A stretch of DNA of 64,000 bases from Pardosa pseudoannulata. Lineage: Eukaryota > Arthropoda > Arachnida > Araneae > Lycosidae. Below are positions 1 through 11,617 of this stretch, one piece after another. Each line of letters opens with the position of its first letter. Position 1 is the stretch's first letter. Position numbers and translations under genes: made by a program. Under the pieces are notes generated by a model that did not search any database, was not told where the DNA came from, and saw only the letters and a list, made by a program, of their open reading frames with translations. The DNA is taken from the NCBI GenBank assembly GCA_032207245.1, contig CM063504.1, positions 78,265,278 through 78,329,277 of the forward strand. Direction: 5' to 3'.

Positions 1-903
1 TTTCCTAGAATTTCTCTTAAAATCAAATATGTCACTAAATTCTTCTAATAGGTTCAATAGTTCGTCTTCTTCAGTGGTGGTTAGATCAGCATCGAGAATT
101 TCTTTTAACTTTTCTCGAGTTACCCGTTTTCGGGACTTGTGCTCCTTGGGAGTTTCTTCCACTTTGTCACTCAGAGAGCAGATGGCGTTATTTTCGATTG
201 TCGCAAAACAGCCTATATTCATCCCTTTCGGTATCAGTTGGGTCCGTCGGGAAAAGTTCGTTACCCACACTTTACAACAACCATTCTCAATGTCGACAAT
301 TGAAGCTGGAACAGATAACTCTTTTTCGTACTTCAGAACTTCGCTACCAACAATCATAGCTCCATTTGCTTCTTGCACTGTTGAATTCAAAGCAGATATT
401 TGTCTTGTAGAGTTAGCTTCAATTAAGTAATTCGATGCGGCGATTAGAGAGAAATTTGATTCAGTTGAGACTGTATTGTATGGAAGGATTTCGGCAAGTT
501 GGAGCTCTTGGTTTCCACAATCAATAACGGCATCGGTGGCACGGAAAAAGTCCCAGCCAAGTATCATTTGATGACTACACTGCGGAAAAACAAGAAATTC
601 AAACGGCTTCACAGTCCCGTTCAAGTCTATTTTTAATACACAGCGTCCAGAGGCGGCTACAGTTTTACCACAAGCAGTTTTCAGTATAGGTCCATTCTCA
701 ATAAACATAGGAGTATTCAATTGTCGGCGTAATTCTTCGGATATGACAGAATAATCAGCACCAGAATCAACGAGAGCTTTTATACACTGTCCATTCGCGG
801 TGATACAGGTGGTGTTCGCTTTTAACTTGGCTGTGGTGTACGTCGGAGGATTTTCTTTCACTGCGGCCTTACCTCCTGCACAGGTCGCCCGAGTTAGTTT
901 TCC
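1..903 (-). CDS. pol: Ty3/gypsy pol, 5' part (protease and start of RT region), cut by window edge
   Basis: Minus-strand frame open from 903 to the left edge; it has no ATG of its own and no stop inside the window. The translation shows an aspartic protease active site (VDSGADYSVIS, about 771-739) and, further on, ILGWDFF, the second conserved retropepsin motif. After a ~100-residue linker it ends in an acidic LLEEFSDIFDF segment, typical of the region just before reverse transcriptase in Ty3/gypsy pol. RT, RNase H and integrase would lie beyond the left edge. The frame is -1 relative to gag, and a TGA at 906-904 closes the pol frame just upstream, so pol is probably made by frameshifting from gag. 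No stop codon interrupts it, so the element may be fairly young. The family call is firm; activity cannot be judged from a fragment. Confidence 0.88.
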
Positions 904-2207
904 TCACTCCTGCGACTCGGCGACAGACTGGGCCTTCGGTATGGTGATGGGGATCTAAAGCGGCGATTCGGCGAACGACCTCGATTTGAGCTTGGCGACT
1001 GTGATCTAGCGGCTGATCGGTTGCTTTCTTCGGCGGCGCGACTGCTATTGTAATTTGAGAGGGCTTCACGTCCAAAGTTTCGACGGTAATCATCGAAAAT
1101 AGCCTTTCGATCTTTGCAGTATCTTACAACATGTCCAGGTCGACCACAGTGAAAGCAGACGGGTCGATTATCTGTGGTACGCCATACGTCGGTCTTCCTA
1201 GGTTTTTCGTACGTTACATGTCGAAACTGGTCCCGGGTAGTCTCCGGTCGCCTATACGTCGGCTGGATGCGGCGCTTGGGTATCGCGAGTGGTTTCTGGA
1301 AGCCTGCTTCAGAAATAGGATTTAGAGATCTTCCCACTTCTTCTCGGACAATGGCTGCAATGGATTGTAGTCCTATTTCCTGCTCCTCTGTTTGCGACGA
1401 GGTGAGGGTTTGTATTTCCTCACGAACGATTTTCCTGATTAAGGACGTCAAATCAAGGTCCGATGAATCAATGGAGGCTATTGGTACGACATTAGGTAAT
1501 CTTGTAAACTTTTGATGCCTAATCCGTTTCTGATTAATTTCTTCAATATGCTGGCACCATTTAATAAAATCGGCTACAGTCTTAATTTCTTTTGTTAATA
1601 GTGCCTGATAAATATCCTCGGCTACCCCTTTCATAAGATGAGATATCTTGTTGTCCTCTGACATGCTAGGGTCTGCTTGTTGGCAAAGTCTCAAAACCTC
1701 CTGAATGTACGATTGGGTAGATTCACCAAATTCCTGGGCACGACTTTTGAGTCTATCATTGGCTTGCCTTATATACAACTCCTCGTTGCCGAAAGTATTT
1801 TTTAATTCATCTTCAAATTTCTTCCACGATAGCAACATGTCCTCATTATTTTCAAACCATTTCTTCGCCGTTCCGTCTAGGAAGAAATACACATTTGCTA
1901 AACTCATGGTATCATCCCATTGATTGAATTTTGATACCCGAAGATATTCCCTCAACCACACTGTTGGATCCTGTCCGGGCTCGCCTTTAAAGATAGTCGG
2001 CTTTCTCGGCTCTCTAATCATGGTTGGAGTAACGAGAATCGGTGAGGATTTAAATTCCGGCTCCGTCATTTTCCTTGCCTTTACTTGCCTCGCCTTGCCT
2101 TCGTAAAGTCCGTGTTCCGGGGGAAGGTTTTGGAGTCGACGGCTTCGACGACACTCAGTTTCTTCCAGACTGATTGCAATACGATCTTTACCCGGCGCCT
2201 CCACCAA
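894..2207 (-). CDS. gag: Ty3/gypsy gag polyprotein with CCHC zinc knuckle
   Basis: Open frame of 437 codons. It starts at a TTG right against the primer-binding site; the first ATG in frame is at 2069 (product beginning MTEPEF, 391 residues), which is the more likely start. The central part resembles retrotransposon gag (PTVWLREYLRVSKFNQWDD, then FFLDGTAKKWFENNED and an EELYIRQANDRLKSRAQEFGES-type stretch) that forms the capsid shell. Residues ~351-364 are a nucleic-acid-binding zinc knuckle, CFHCGRPGHVVRYC, with the C-x2-C-x4-H-x4-C spacing. The last ~40 residues are rich in Ser, Arg and Pro, as in basic nucleocapsid tails. The stop is 10 nt into the overlap with the pol frame. The frame has no internal stop. 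Confidence 0.88.
   Translation of the reverse strand: MVEAPGKDRIAISLEETECRRSRRLQNLPPEHGLYEGKARQVKARKMTEPEFKSSPILVTPTMIREPRKPTIFKGEPGQDPTVWLREYLRVSKFNQWDDTMSLANVYFFLDGTAKKWFENNEDMLLSWKKFEDELKNTFGNEELYIRQANDRLKSRAQEFGESTQSYIQEVLRLCQQADPSMSEDNKISHLMKGVAEDIYQALLTKEIKTVADFIKWCQHIEEINQKRIRHQKFTRLPNVVPIASIDSSDLDLTSLIRKIVREEIQTLTSSQTEEQEIGLQSIAAIVREEVGRSLNPISEAGFQKPLAIPKRRIQPTYRRPETTRDQFRHVTYEKPRKTDVWRTTDNRPVCFHCGRPGHVVRYCKDRKAIFDDYRRNFGREALSNYNSSRAAEESNRSAARSQSPSSNRGRSPNRRFRSPSPYRRPSLSPSRRSEEN
897..903 (-). promoter_or_regulatory. Probable -1 frameshift site between gag and pol
   Basis: Read on the minus strand the junction is TGA GGAAAAC TAA. The pol frame opens only after the TGA and the gag frame closes at the TAA, so the two frames share just 10 nt. 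GGAAAAC (gag codons GAA AAC) is close to, but not exactly, the X XXY YYZ slippery form. A short inverted repeat (ACCT...AGGT, with CCTG/CAGG) follows within ~25 nt. The geometry is seen directly; that frameshifting occurs is inference. Confidence 0.55.
2191..2206 (-). other. Primer-binding site of the gypsy element
   Basis: On the minus strand TGGTGGAGGCGCCGGG starts 3 nt after the LTR end. The TGG start complements the CCA 3' end of a tRNA, so the primer tRNA should end CCCGGCGCCTCCACCA. I cannot name the tRNA with confidence. Confidence 0.7.
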
Positions 2208-2209
2208 AC

Positions 2210-2541
2210 TGTCGCGTAGATGAAATGAACTGAACTTGGTGAAATGACTGAGAAACGCTCAAGACCAGTTCAAGATTTTATTACCAAGCAAATGAAGGGA
2301 ATCCTGCTTATATACACTTTTCGAACCTTCCAGACTTGGAAGGCCCGCAGAAAATTAGGAACTAAATTTACATACATTTGCATAATGAAATTAAATTAAC
2401 ATAAATTAAATCAAAGTTAAAATCAATTTTTAAAGGCAGCTTGCCTCGCTTGTTTTCGAACCCGGAACCTCTCGTTCACGAGTCCGCCGCTTTACCGACT
2501 GCGCCACGGCGTCCTTGCCGTGAGGAACGATTTTCGCTACA
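2210..2541 (-). repeat. 5' LTR of the gypsy element, with an embedded tRNA-like sequence
   Basis: On the minus strand it begins TGTAGCG and ends CGCGACA (near-inverted ends, TG...CA), then the primer-binding site. A TATA box (GTATATAAGC) lies at 2315-2306 and an AATAAA signal at 2282-2276, as expected for the U3/R boundary. The first third (about 2520-2440) looks like a tRNA gene: an A box TGGCGCAGTCGG at 2506-2495 and a B-box-like GGGTTCGAAAA at 2464-2453. A second, truncated LTR at 6034 carries the same tRNA-like part, so it belongs to the family and is not a private insertion. The target duplication cannot be read because the outer flank is a TA array. Confidence 0.78.
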
Positions 2542-3660
<1,119 letters not shown>

Positions 3661-4055
3661 CAATAATAATGAATTATATTTTCCTCAATATATTTTCAGA
3701 CACCAAGAAAAAAAATTAACACAAATATATCTCATCAGGCTTGAGAATCTTGAAGTATTGTTAGGATAATATATATTGTATATAATATTATATATAAAAT
3801 TCTTCTGTTCTTGTGTTTGTAACATAACTCCTCCTAAACTGCTGGATTGATTTGATTATTTGACTTACGCTTTAATATTCATTAATATCCTCAAGCAATT
3901 TTAATGTCTGTTATACTGAATTTTTAACTTTATATAAAGATCAGACCTCAATCAAAAAGAGATGCGCACAACTAGATGATACAACAGTCTTAAACTGAAA
4001 ACATTATGATTTTAAATTTCTACTTCTAAATTTTTGACTTTCTATGCAATATACT
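3661..4055. other. AT-rich sequence, nothing recognised
   Basis: No convincing ORF, RNA gene or repeat seen. Confidence 0.5.
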
Positions 4056-4068
4056 TACTTACGCTCGC

Positions 4069-4258
4069 CGAACGATGGTCGAATGGTTAGGGTGCTGGCC
4101 TTCGAAACCGGAGTTTGCGGGTTCGAATCCCACTATGGCATGAATGTTCGTAGCCCTTCGGAATCGGCTTTAAGCAGTAGGTCCAGTCTCATTATCCCTC
4201 GTGTTGTAAAAAGTAGACCGTAACGCTCCAAAACCAACCCCCCCCAAAAAAAAAAAAA
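4069..4258 (+). mobile_element. tRNA-derived SINE (family 1) with target-site duplication
   Basis: The head is tRNA-like: A-box region GGTCGAATGGTTAGGGTGC and B box GGGTTCGAATCCCA. A body with CCCTTCGGAATCGGCTTTAA and a CTCATTATCCCTCGTGTTG block follows, then a C/A-rich tail. It is flanked by TACTTACGCTCGC (4056-4068) and TACTTACGTTCGC (4259-4271), a 13-bp target duplication with one change. Related copies lie at 31558, 37164, 44749 (minus), 48925 and 60155. Such elements are copied by a partner LINE's reverse transcriptase. Confidence 0.87.
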
Positions 4259-4383
4259 TACTTACGTTCGCACATGCATTACGACTAGATTAATCAAAAC
4301 TATAAAACCAGTTAAGAGATTGTCAAAATGAATATTTGAAGTTTCAATGTTACGTAGTACGCACGTACAGACAGGCTTAGGGA

Positions 4384-4953
4384 AAAATTGATTCAGTTAT
4401 GTTACAACGTACTTTTACGTTAAATCTGAAAGACGAACATTTTTGCAATTACAGTTTTTTATTCTCTTACTTAAAGGAAGTAAAAATTAACTTTTTTCCA
4501 AAAATAGAACTATAAACTGGTGAATATTTAAAATGGGTATAAAAACAAAGATTTTAAATTTTTTTTTGAAAAATTCTCAAATACGTAACAAAGCTATAAA
4601 AGTTAAATTTGATATAGACCAAGAAAAAAACCAAACACCTTAGGAAGGTTAATATTTCGGAGGCTTAAGGTTGAAATGGATTCAGTTATGATTACAACGT
4701 ACTTTTACGTTAAATCTGAAAGACAAGCATTTTTGCAATTACTGTTCTTCATTCGCTTACTAAAAGAAGCAACAATTACCTTTTTTCAAAAATAGAACTA
4801 TACATTGTTGAACATGTACAGGTAAAAAAACAAAGATTTAATATTTATTTTTGAAAAATTCCCACATATGTAACAAATCTACAAAAGTTAAATTTGATAT
4901 ACACCAAGAAAAAACCGAATACCCTAGGAAGGTTAATATTTTGGAAGCTTACA
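4384..4953. repeat. Two-unit tandem repeat, ~290 bp each
   Basis: 4384-4677 and 4678-4953 align along their length: GATTCAGTTATG, CAACGTACTTTTACGTTAAA, AAAAGTTAAATTTGATATA and GGAAGGTTAATATTT recur in order. They differ by scattered substitutions and small indels, so the duplication is not recent. No protein is recognised. Confidence 0.85.
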
Positions 4954-6033
4954 TCCTTTTTAAAAAAAATATCTTCCGAGGTGCAACGACGAATATATTC
5001 TTTGCATAGATTCTATTTCTTTTTCGTCCTATCAGTTGACGATAAAATAAACTGCCCAAAGCATGCACTTCTATATCGTGAATGTAAAACGACATCTCTA
5101 TCGGTATCCGTTCATTCTTCGTAAAAATACTAAAAACATATGCTATACAATATTTTGCAAGATTTTTTTTTTGTAGTTTTTAAGGAGTTTATGTACTGTT
5201 ACGAAATGATTAGAATTGTTTTCTGTCTCCCAACGTCCCAGAGGATTTCACTTTAGCAAATCTTTTAGAAGGGTTTAAATTTGTAAATACTTCAAGGAAA
5301 TCGAATGAATTGTTTTCTGATTTTCTAACGGGAAATCACTAGTTGGAAAACACTAGAGATGTTATCGGACTTTTTAACATGATGTCTGGATGTTAATAAT
5401 CTAATACTATGAAGCAAGACCTTTAAGTTTTTCTGAGAAACAAAAAGATTTCTATTGGGATTTCATTTTGTTTATCCTCAATTGGGAGTTACCGGAGTTG
5501 TTATTTGATTTTACAATCTGAAATTACAATTATAATCTACTTTCTAATTTCCTAACAATTAGAAAAGATCTTTATTTCGTTTTGAAAATATACATCTAAA
5601 ATATATTTATATTAACCCAATGAAATTATTTAGTAATTCTTAAATCATTGTTATTAGATTGTTAAGCGTAGCGTATCTGAAGTTTAACTGAAATCTGGTA
5701 TGATGAGTGACCCGGCAATGAGATCTGTGTAAGCCAGGATACTAAATCCTTCTGGTATATCGTCTAGAACTGTGCTAAGAGGAACCTAGTAAACCATGAA
5801 AGGGCCCTTTTCTTTTACGCAGCCTTCATCATACCTATTTCTTTTTTTATATAATACACCTTAATTACTTTTTTGACCTTAGAAATATTAAGAGGTTTTG
5901 CACAACACTTTTATGGGTAAGATGAATCATGAGGATTTCATAAGAGTGTGACATCGACCTTTTTAATGAGTCTTGAGTAACGATCCAGAACCCTGGGTTA
6001 CTTTTATCATCTCTCTAAATTTCCTGCTCATAT
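4954..6033. other. Unique AT-rich sequence, nothing recognised
   Basis: Only short chance frames. A somewhat GC-richer patch at 5660-5810 has no recognisable product. Confidence 0.5.
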
Positions 6034-6270
6034 TGTAGCGAAAATCGTTCCCTTTTGCCAAGGACGTCTTTGCTCAATCGGTAAAGCATCGGACTCGTGA
6101 ACGGTTGGTCGCGGGTTCGAAAGCAAGCGAGGCAAGTTACCTTTAAAAATTGATTTTAATTTGAATTTGTTTTATGTTAATTATAATTCCTAATTTTCTT
6201 CTGGCCTTCAAAGTCTGGAAGGTTTTAAAACTGTATATAAGCATTGGAACAATTAAATAGTTTGGACTCA
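6034..6270 (+). repeat. Truncated solo LTR of the same gypsy family
   Basis: Starts TGTAGCGAAAATCGTTCC exactly like the LTR at 2541. It keeps the tRNA-like block (CAATCGGTAAAGC..., GCGGGTTCGAAAGCAAGC), the GGCCTTC...GTCTGGAAGG stretch and the TATA box CTGTATATAAGC at ~6231-6242. Similarity becomes weak after ~6250, and the R/U5 end and primer-binding site are missing. It runs into a piggyBac relic without a clear boundary. Confidence 0.78.
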
Positions 6271-6985
6271 GATGAGAAAGATGCTGAAATTGCTGTATGA
6301 CCACCAGATACCAGTGAACTAACCGGTGAAGATGAAAGGGATGATAATGAAGTAAGTACTGGTGAGGTTATCGTAAACTCTGGAGGTTGAAGAGGGCCAT
6401 GACGACAATTGAGAGCCTAAAGTGTCCAAAAGCTCTAGTGTCAAGAAAACAAATTGCAGCATCTTACAGAAATTTTTGATGAGAAGAGGCGAGTAAAAGG
6501 ATCCAAAGATAGAGTTAACGGGAATATGCCTAATTTGATACAGTCTTAAAACAAACATATGGGTATGGTCGATCACCACAACAGATTAACTGGACTATAT
6601 TTCATTAGGTTTCGTGGAAAAAAGTGGTACTGGCCACTTTTTATTCGTACTCTGGATATGATAAATGCATGGATATTCCACAAGGTTGTCAACAAAAGTG
6701 ATGCCATAACCTTAAGAAGTTCTGAAGATAAATAACAACGGTTTATCTAAAATTGACTGTGAACAGGACAAAAGGTAGACCCAGGATTTCTTCTGTACCT
6801 AGTGCAAAAGAAGACATCACCAAAATGGTGTTGACCATTTTCTAAAGAAGAGGGAGAAACAGCGCCTTTGTAAAAGACAGATCTGCAAAGGAAATATACT
6901 GCAGGAAATACGATAAAACATTTTGCCAGGCTTTCTTCTCCACCAAGTTGAGTGTTATACTCAACTGAAAATTGAAGAATTAAAG
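6267..6985 (+). pseudogene. piggyBac-type transposase relic, core deleted
   Basis: Broken frames hold the start and end of a piggyBac (DDE_Tnp_1_7) transposase. Near 6270-6350 comes the acidic N-terminus (SDEKDAEIAV, then PPDTSELTGEDERDD). At 6556-6700 comes a C-terminal part, MGMVDHHNRLTGLYF and RGKKWYWPLFIRTLDMINAW, close to the GVD...RGKKWYWPLF...NAW signature of PGBD-like proteins. A Cys-poor remnant of the zinc-binding tail follows. The middle, with the catalytic Asp residues, is absent, and several stops and frameshifts break what remains. No clear TTAA-flanked ends were found. Confident as a family relic; it cannot encode a working enzyme. Confidence 0.8.
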
Positions 6986-8342
6986 TGAACAAGAAAGTAT
7001 TATTGAGACATTGTAGAAGTTTATAGACAGAAATTGCTTTTCACTAATGAAGAGAATACTGAAATTGCTAAGTGGAAAGTTTAAGCCCTTTATCCTAGTG
7101 TATTATTTAGAGGACTGATTAGATTTCCTGTATACTCAAAATTTCGAAAACTTTTGTTAGATTTAGTCTATTTAGGTTTAATATACCTCAGAAGGAATGA
7201 TTATTTAAACAAAATAAATAAATTGGGGTAAAAGAATTCACTAATCCAATCTCAGGGAGAATCGATGTATCAGGGTACTATAAAGTACTTAACTACAGAT
7301 TTGCATAAACGAAAGATAATTTAATAATAATACTGCATTAAAAAGGAAGTAAATTAATGTAGAAAATACACTTTGATAAAACATTTAATATAAATTTTTC
7401 AAAAATAATAGTTAAGTATTTTAATATTTTGATACGCCTCACATATATAAAATTAGAGTTTAGTGGCGAATTAATCTTGTTCTTAGTTTTGTTTTTATCA
7501 TTCAGACTCATTATTTACTAATCCCAGAACTTATCAATTATCACTTCAAAATTGCAATATTTCTTTTGCTCATAACATTTGTTAAAATGCCCTAAACTCA
7601 ACAATCTTTGTTAGAAAGAAAGAAATTGAAAGGTATCACATACAATTCTGAAGTTAACACTATGGAGCTATTGCCATCTACGTCACGTAACCCGCAGCGA
7701 CTTTTCTTTTAGCTATCGTTTTGAGTACTTCGAGACCGATAAAAAGATAAAACGATGTTTCAAATTCATATACGTGCCATTATTTCTTAAAAAAAATCTT
7801 GTAAGTAACGGTATTTTTCGGGAAAAAACTTTCATGAAAGATACATTCTTCGCTTAAGGTGCTTGAGAAAAGGATGAATTAAACATAAAAGGTATCGAAA
7901 ATTTCTATTTCACTGGAGACAGGTTTGAAGATTTTTTATATCTATATTGTATTTAGGGATAAGGATTCTAGTCAAGAAATGAGTGTGTTGGTATCAGTGC
8001 TCGGAAAGTGGAAATTCCCTGAGTGAGGATAAATTTTTTGAACTGTTGACAGAAGAGTTAGGTTGAAGAGTAAAAAGAAAGTTTTAAGACTCCTTCAATA
8101 CTAATGATTTTCTACATTTGTTTACGTTACTAACGAAATTATTAAAGCTACCAAGAAGTACTTAAAACTGATTCGTCTGTAATTAAAAGTATTAATAGCT
8201 TTGATTTTTTTTGGATGTTTTAGTATTTAAGAGGTTTGTAAATTCTTAATGAAAGTGTACGCTTGGCATTTTTAGACATTTTCAAAGAGACATCAAGCAA
8301 AGTTTGAATCCAATTTAAGTTAAGTAAATGCTTAAGTGTCTA
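6986..8342. other. AT-rich sequence, nothing recognised
   Basis: Short chance frames only; no repeat, RNA gene or transposon ends identified. Confidence 0.5.
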
Positions 8343-9119
<777 letters not shown>

Positions 9120-9270
9120 ATATACATATATATAATATTGGTGAGCGTCGTGAGAGATGGAAGTAACCTGTATAGATCAGCATGCTTACGATATGGTAGG
9201 GCATTATTCCCAAGGGCTTCCACTAATTCTCTGTGACATTCCATTTCATTTCTCCCTAAGAGAACGGATA

Positions 9271-9276
<6 letters not shown>

Positions 9277-9335
<59 letters not shown>
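9277..9335. repeat. (TA)n microsatellite
   Basis: Pure TA run inside duplication copy A; its partner is at 14274-14342, a little longer. Confidence 0.95.
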
Positions 9336-9338
<3 letters not shown>

Positions 9339-10703
9339 TGAGTGTGTTGTATGTTATTTTACATATGGTAATATGCAAATATAATATGATATAGGTAGTA
9401 CATACACTAATCATATTGAGATTCGCAGTGTCTCAATCTACCTATTGTTCATACTTAAAAATCATGAACTTATTTTGCTGTAAGGAGGGGACGAAATTGG
9501 CATCCAGTTATTATTGAAAATTAAATTTATCAAAAAAGATTGATTTTATACCATGGTGTTGAATATCTTAACCAGACAGAAAAATTAAGGTTATTGTCAC
9601 AGTAATCTTCAAAATATTTATTTGTTCTCTTGTGCTATATCACAATATTGAAATCTGCAGCATAATATCTAAGTCTTTGGGTCCACTTGCCTATTTTTTG
9701 TAATGATCCTTAAAATATTGCCAATTTATATCATGTTCGGTTTTTATTTTCTATTATGAAATAACAAGGGAGAAATCTTGCAAAGGTAAAGAAAAATACC
9801 AAATCTAATAAGAATATCATCACTTAGAAACGGTGAAGCAATCCCGTCAATTACATTAATCAATTTACAAAATAAACAATGATATAATTAGGCAATTTAA
9901 AAACAAATAAAACATTTCAAGTTTGCATAATTTATAAGGGTTTTTGAGAAAATAAGTGTCTAGAATTTTTCGACTATTATCAATGGTTTGGCATGCTCTC
10001 TTAACCCTCTCGCTGCGTATTTATTTTGTCAAAATAGATTCAAATATTGCGTATTTTTTATTACATATTTCAAATATATATACATTTTAGAGTTAAAATA
10101 TACAAAAAATTTTTAAAAGATTTTTTTTAAATATAGAATTAGGTCCTAGAAAAAAGGTGTTTAGAAATATGAAATTGTAGAATAATGATATAAAAGCTTA
10201 ATTTTGAAGATTAATCTTGGTTAAATTATCATTTATTTTATAAAATACAAAAGCAAAATGTATATACTAATTAAAAAATGCAAAAGACTTACAAAACATT
10301 GATTAGAAATGAAGTCTTGTATGATAAATTTCGAAACAAAGCTCGATGCAAAGTCCTACCTCGCAATCCTTGCACCAAATTCGCGTTTCTTTTAAAATTT
10401 TTTGTTCTACCTTCAGTTTTTTTAAAAACAGACAACACACTATCTACGAGGCTCTTTCTTGATGGGATTTGGGCTAGCAAAGTGTCGAGCAGTTAGTCTC
10501 ATGGGTCTATACTCTCATGTACTGTTGGTCTCTTTTACTATTATTTCCAACAAAACCTCGTCAAAATAAAGTTCAAAATAGTCCAAAACAGTTGCATTTT
10601 TTTTCCATAGTGGAATTTAGTACGGGATTTCCAAGGAAAGGAAATGAAACAGGAGCTGGTCGAATATTTTGCATATCAATATTGCACCACTGTCGAACAT
10701 TTT

Positions 10704-11156
10704 GGTTGGTTGGTTGGTTGATTGAAGTTTAATGGCGCTAAATCCTCTTGGGACAAACTGCGCCAAACAAGATGTGGCAAAAAACAAAAGACAAAAATTA
10801 GATTAAAGTAACAAAAAAATATAACATTCAACACAAAACACAAAAGATTGAGTTATATACAAATTGGAACAAGAATTGGAAATTGAATGAAGAATTAAGA
10901 TTTTAAGTTAGAAAAAAAAATTAAAAAATTAAGAAAAAAGTGAAAATTAATCAAAAATTAAATATTAGAAAATTGAATGACAAACAAAAATCAGATTTCG
11001 GTATAAAAACCAGCACGGCGAAGAAAGGGAAACAAATTTGGATGTGGAGTTTCCCCAATGATTAAATTAAGATTAGGAGATGGATTACCAAAAAATTTTA
11101 TATACAATGATTTAGAACAAACACAGGACGTTAAAATATGTGCGACTGTGTAAGGA
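10704..11156 (-). mobile_element. 5'-truncated non-LTR retrotransposon (LINE) insertion
   Basis: The 453-bp insert is flanked by perfect 12-bp direct repeats, GTCGAACATTTT (10692-10703 and 11157-11168); copy B has a single GTCGAACATTTT at the same place. On the minus strand it begins inside an ORF, has a ~290-bp A/T-rich 3' UTR containing GGCGCAGTTTGTCCCAAGAGG, and ends in AACC tetramer repeats (GGTTGGTTGG on the plus strand). Truncated 5' end, simple-repeat tail and target duplication are the signature of target-primed reverse transcription. Confidence 0.9.
10991..11155 (-). pseudogene. C-terminal end of LINE ORF2
   Basis: About 54 codons to a TGA at 10993-10991. The translation contains YTVAHILTSC, matching the (L)TV.HIL..C zinc-finger-like motif after RT/RNase H in many LINE ORF2 proteins, and later LIIGETPHPN and FLRRAGFYTEI, a typical ending. 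The rest of ORF2 was never copied because of 5' truncation. The clade cannot be assigned from this much. Confidence 0.72.
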
Positions 11157-11617
11157 GTCGAACATTTTAAATAGAAAATAAATTTTCAGATTCATCCCTA
11201 TCCTCAGAGGAATCAGAGAAATTCTCATCATTTTCGCTATAACTATCTTCAATATACCTGAAATAAGAGTCAGAAGTGCTACCAGTGGCGGAAATATCGT
11301 TAGGAGTATAGGTTATATCACTCACGAAACGCTGCCTGACAGACATCTTACAGCTATGAACAGCGCACTCAAAATGCTAAAAAAAATTCTTCTATATATC
11401 TCACAAATGTTCACAATTGAAGCCATCTGCTAGTTTAAAGCTAAATAAACAACTAAAAATCACAGTAAAACCAAAATGAAAGAATAAACGGTGAAAGAGC
11501 GGGTTGCACAGTTAAATAGACTGCTAAAATGCATGCCAGCGGAAATCGCGGGTTGAGCAAATTTTGCTACATCTGTGTTGCCCGTGGAAATCGCGGGGTG
11601 CGCAGCGAGAGGGTTAA

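Larger units (their letters stand above)
10303..11346 (-). pseudogene. piggyBac transposase, N- and C-terminus joined, catalytic core missing (copy A)
   Basis: Starts MSVRQRFVSDITYTPNDI at 11346, with an acidic Ser-rich N-terminus typical of piggyBac. After ~59 codons it meets a stop. Past the LINE insert it resumes with a VLDYFELYFDE stretch and a VKETNST-type motif, the start of the DDE_Tnp_1_7 domain. It then jumps directly to the C-terminal cysteine-rich domain: a C-x2-C pair, then IWCKDCEVGLC and CFEIYHTRLHF, ending at TAA (10305-10303). About 400 residues that should hold the catalytic Asp triad are gone. Several stops and frameshifts are present, so it cannot transpose itself but could have been mobilised in trans. 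Confidence 0.85.
10005..11613 (-). mobile_element. piggyBac-like element, internally deleted, copy A
   Basis: Flanked by TTAA at 10001-10004 and 11614-11617, the piggyBac target site. Perfect 13-bp terminal inverted repeats: CCCTCTCGCTGCG at 10005-10017 and CGCAGCGAGAGGG at 11601-11613. Just inside the right end is a repeated AAATCGCGGG motif. It holds a transposase remnant on the minus strand and is interrupted by a LINE fragment at 10704-11156. The same element without that insert is at 15014-16150. Confidence 0.93.

Noticed and set aside
29..430. 133-codon plus-strand frame
   Set aside because: Antisense to the gypsy pol frame, which carries recognisable protease motifs.
1131..2106. Plus-strand frames at 1131-1515, 1705-1923 and 1924-2106, and the minus frame 869-1093
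   Set aside because: Shadows of gag in other frames.
2440..2520. A genuine tRNA gene inside the gypsy LTR
   Set aside because: A and B boxes are present but the acceptor and anticodon stems do not close; it is tRNA-like only.
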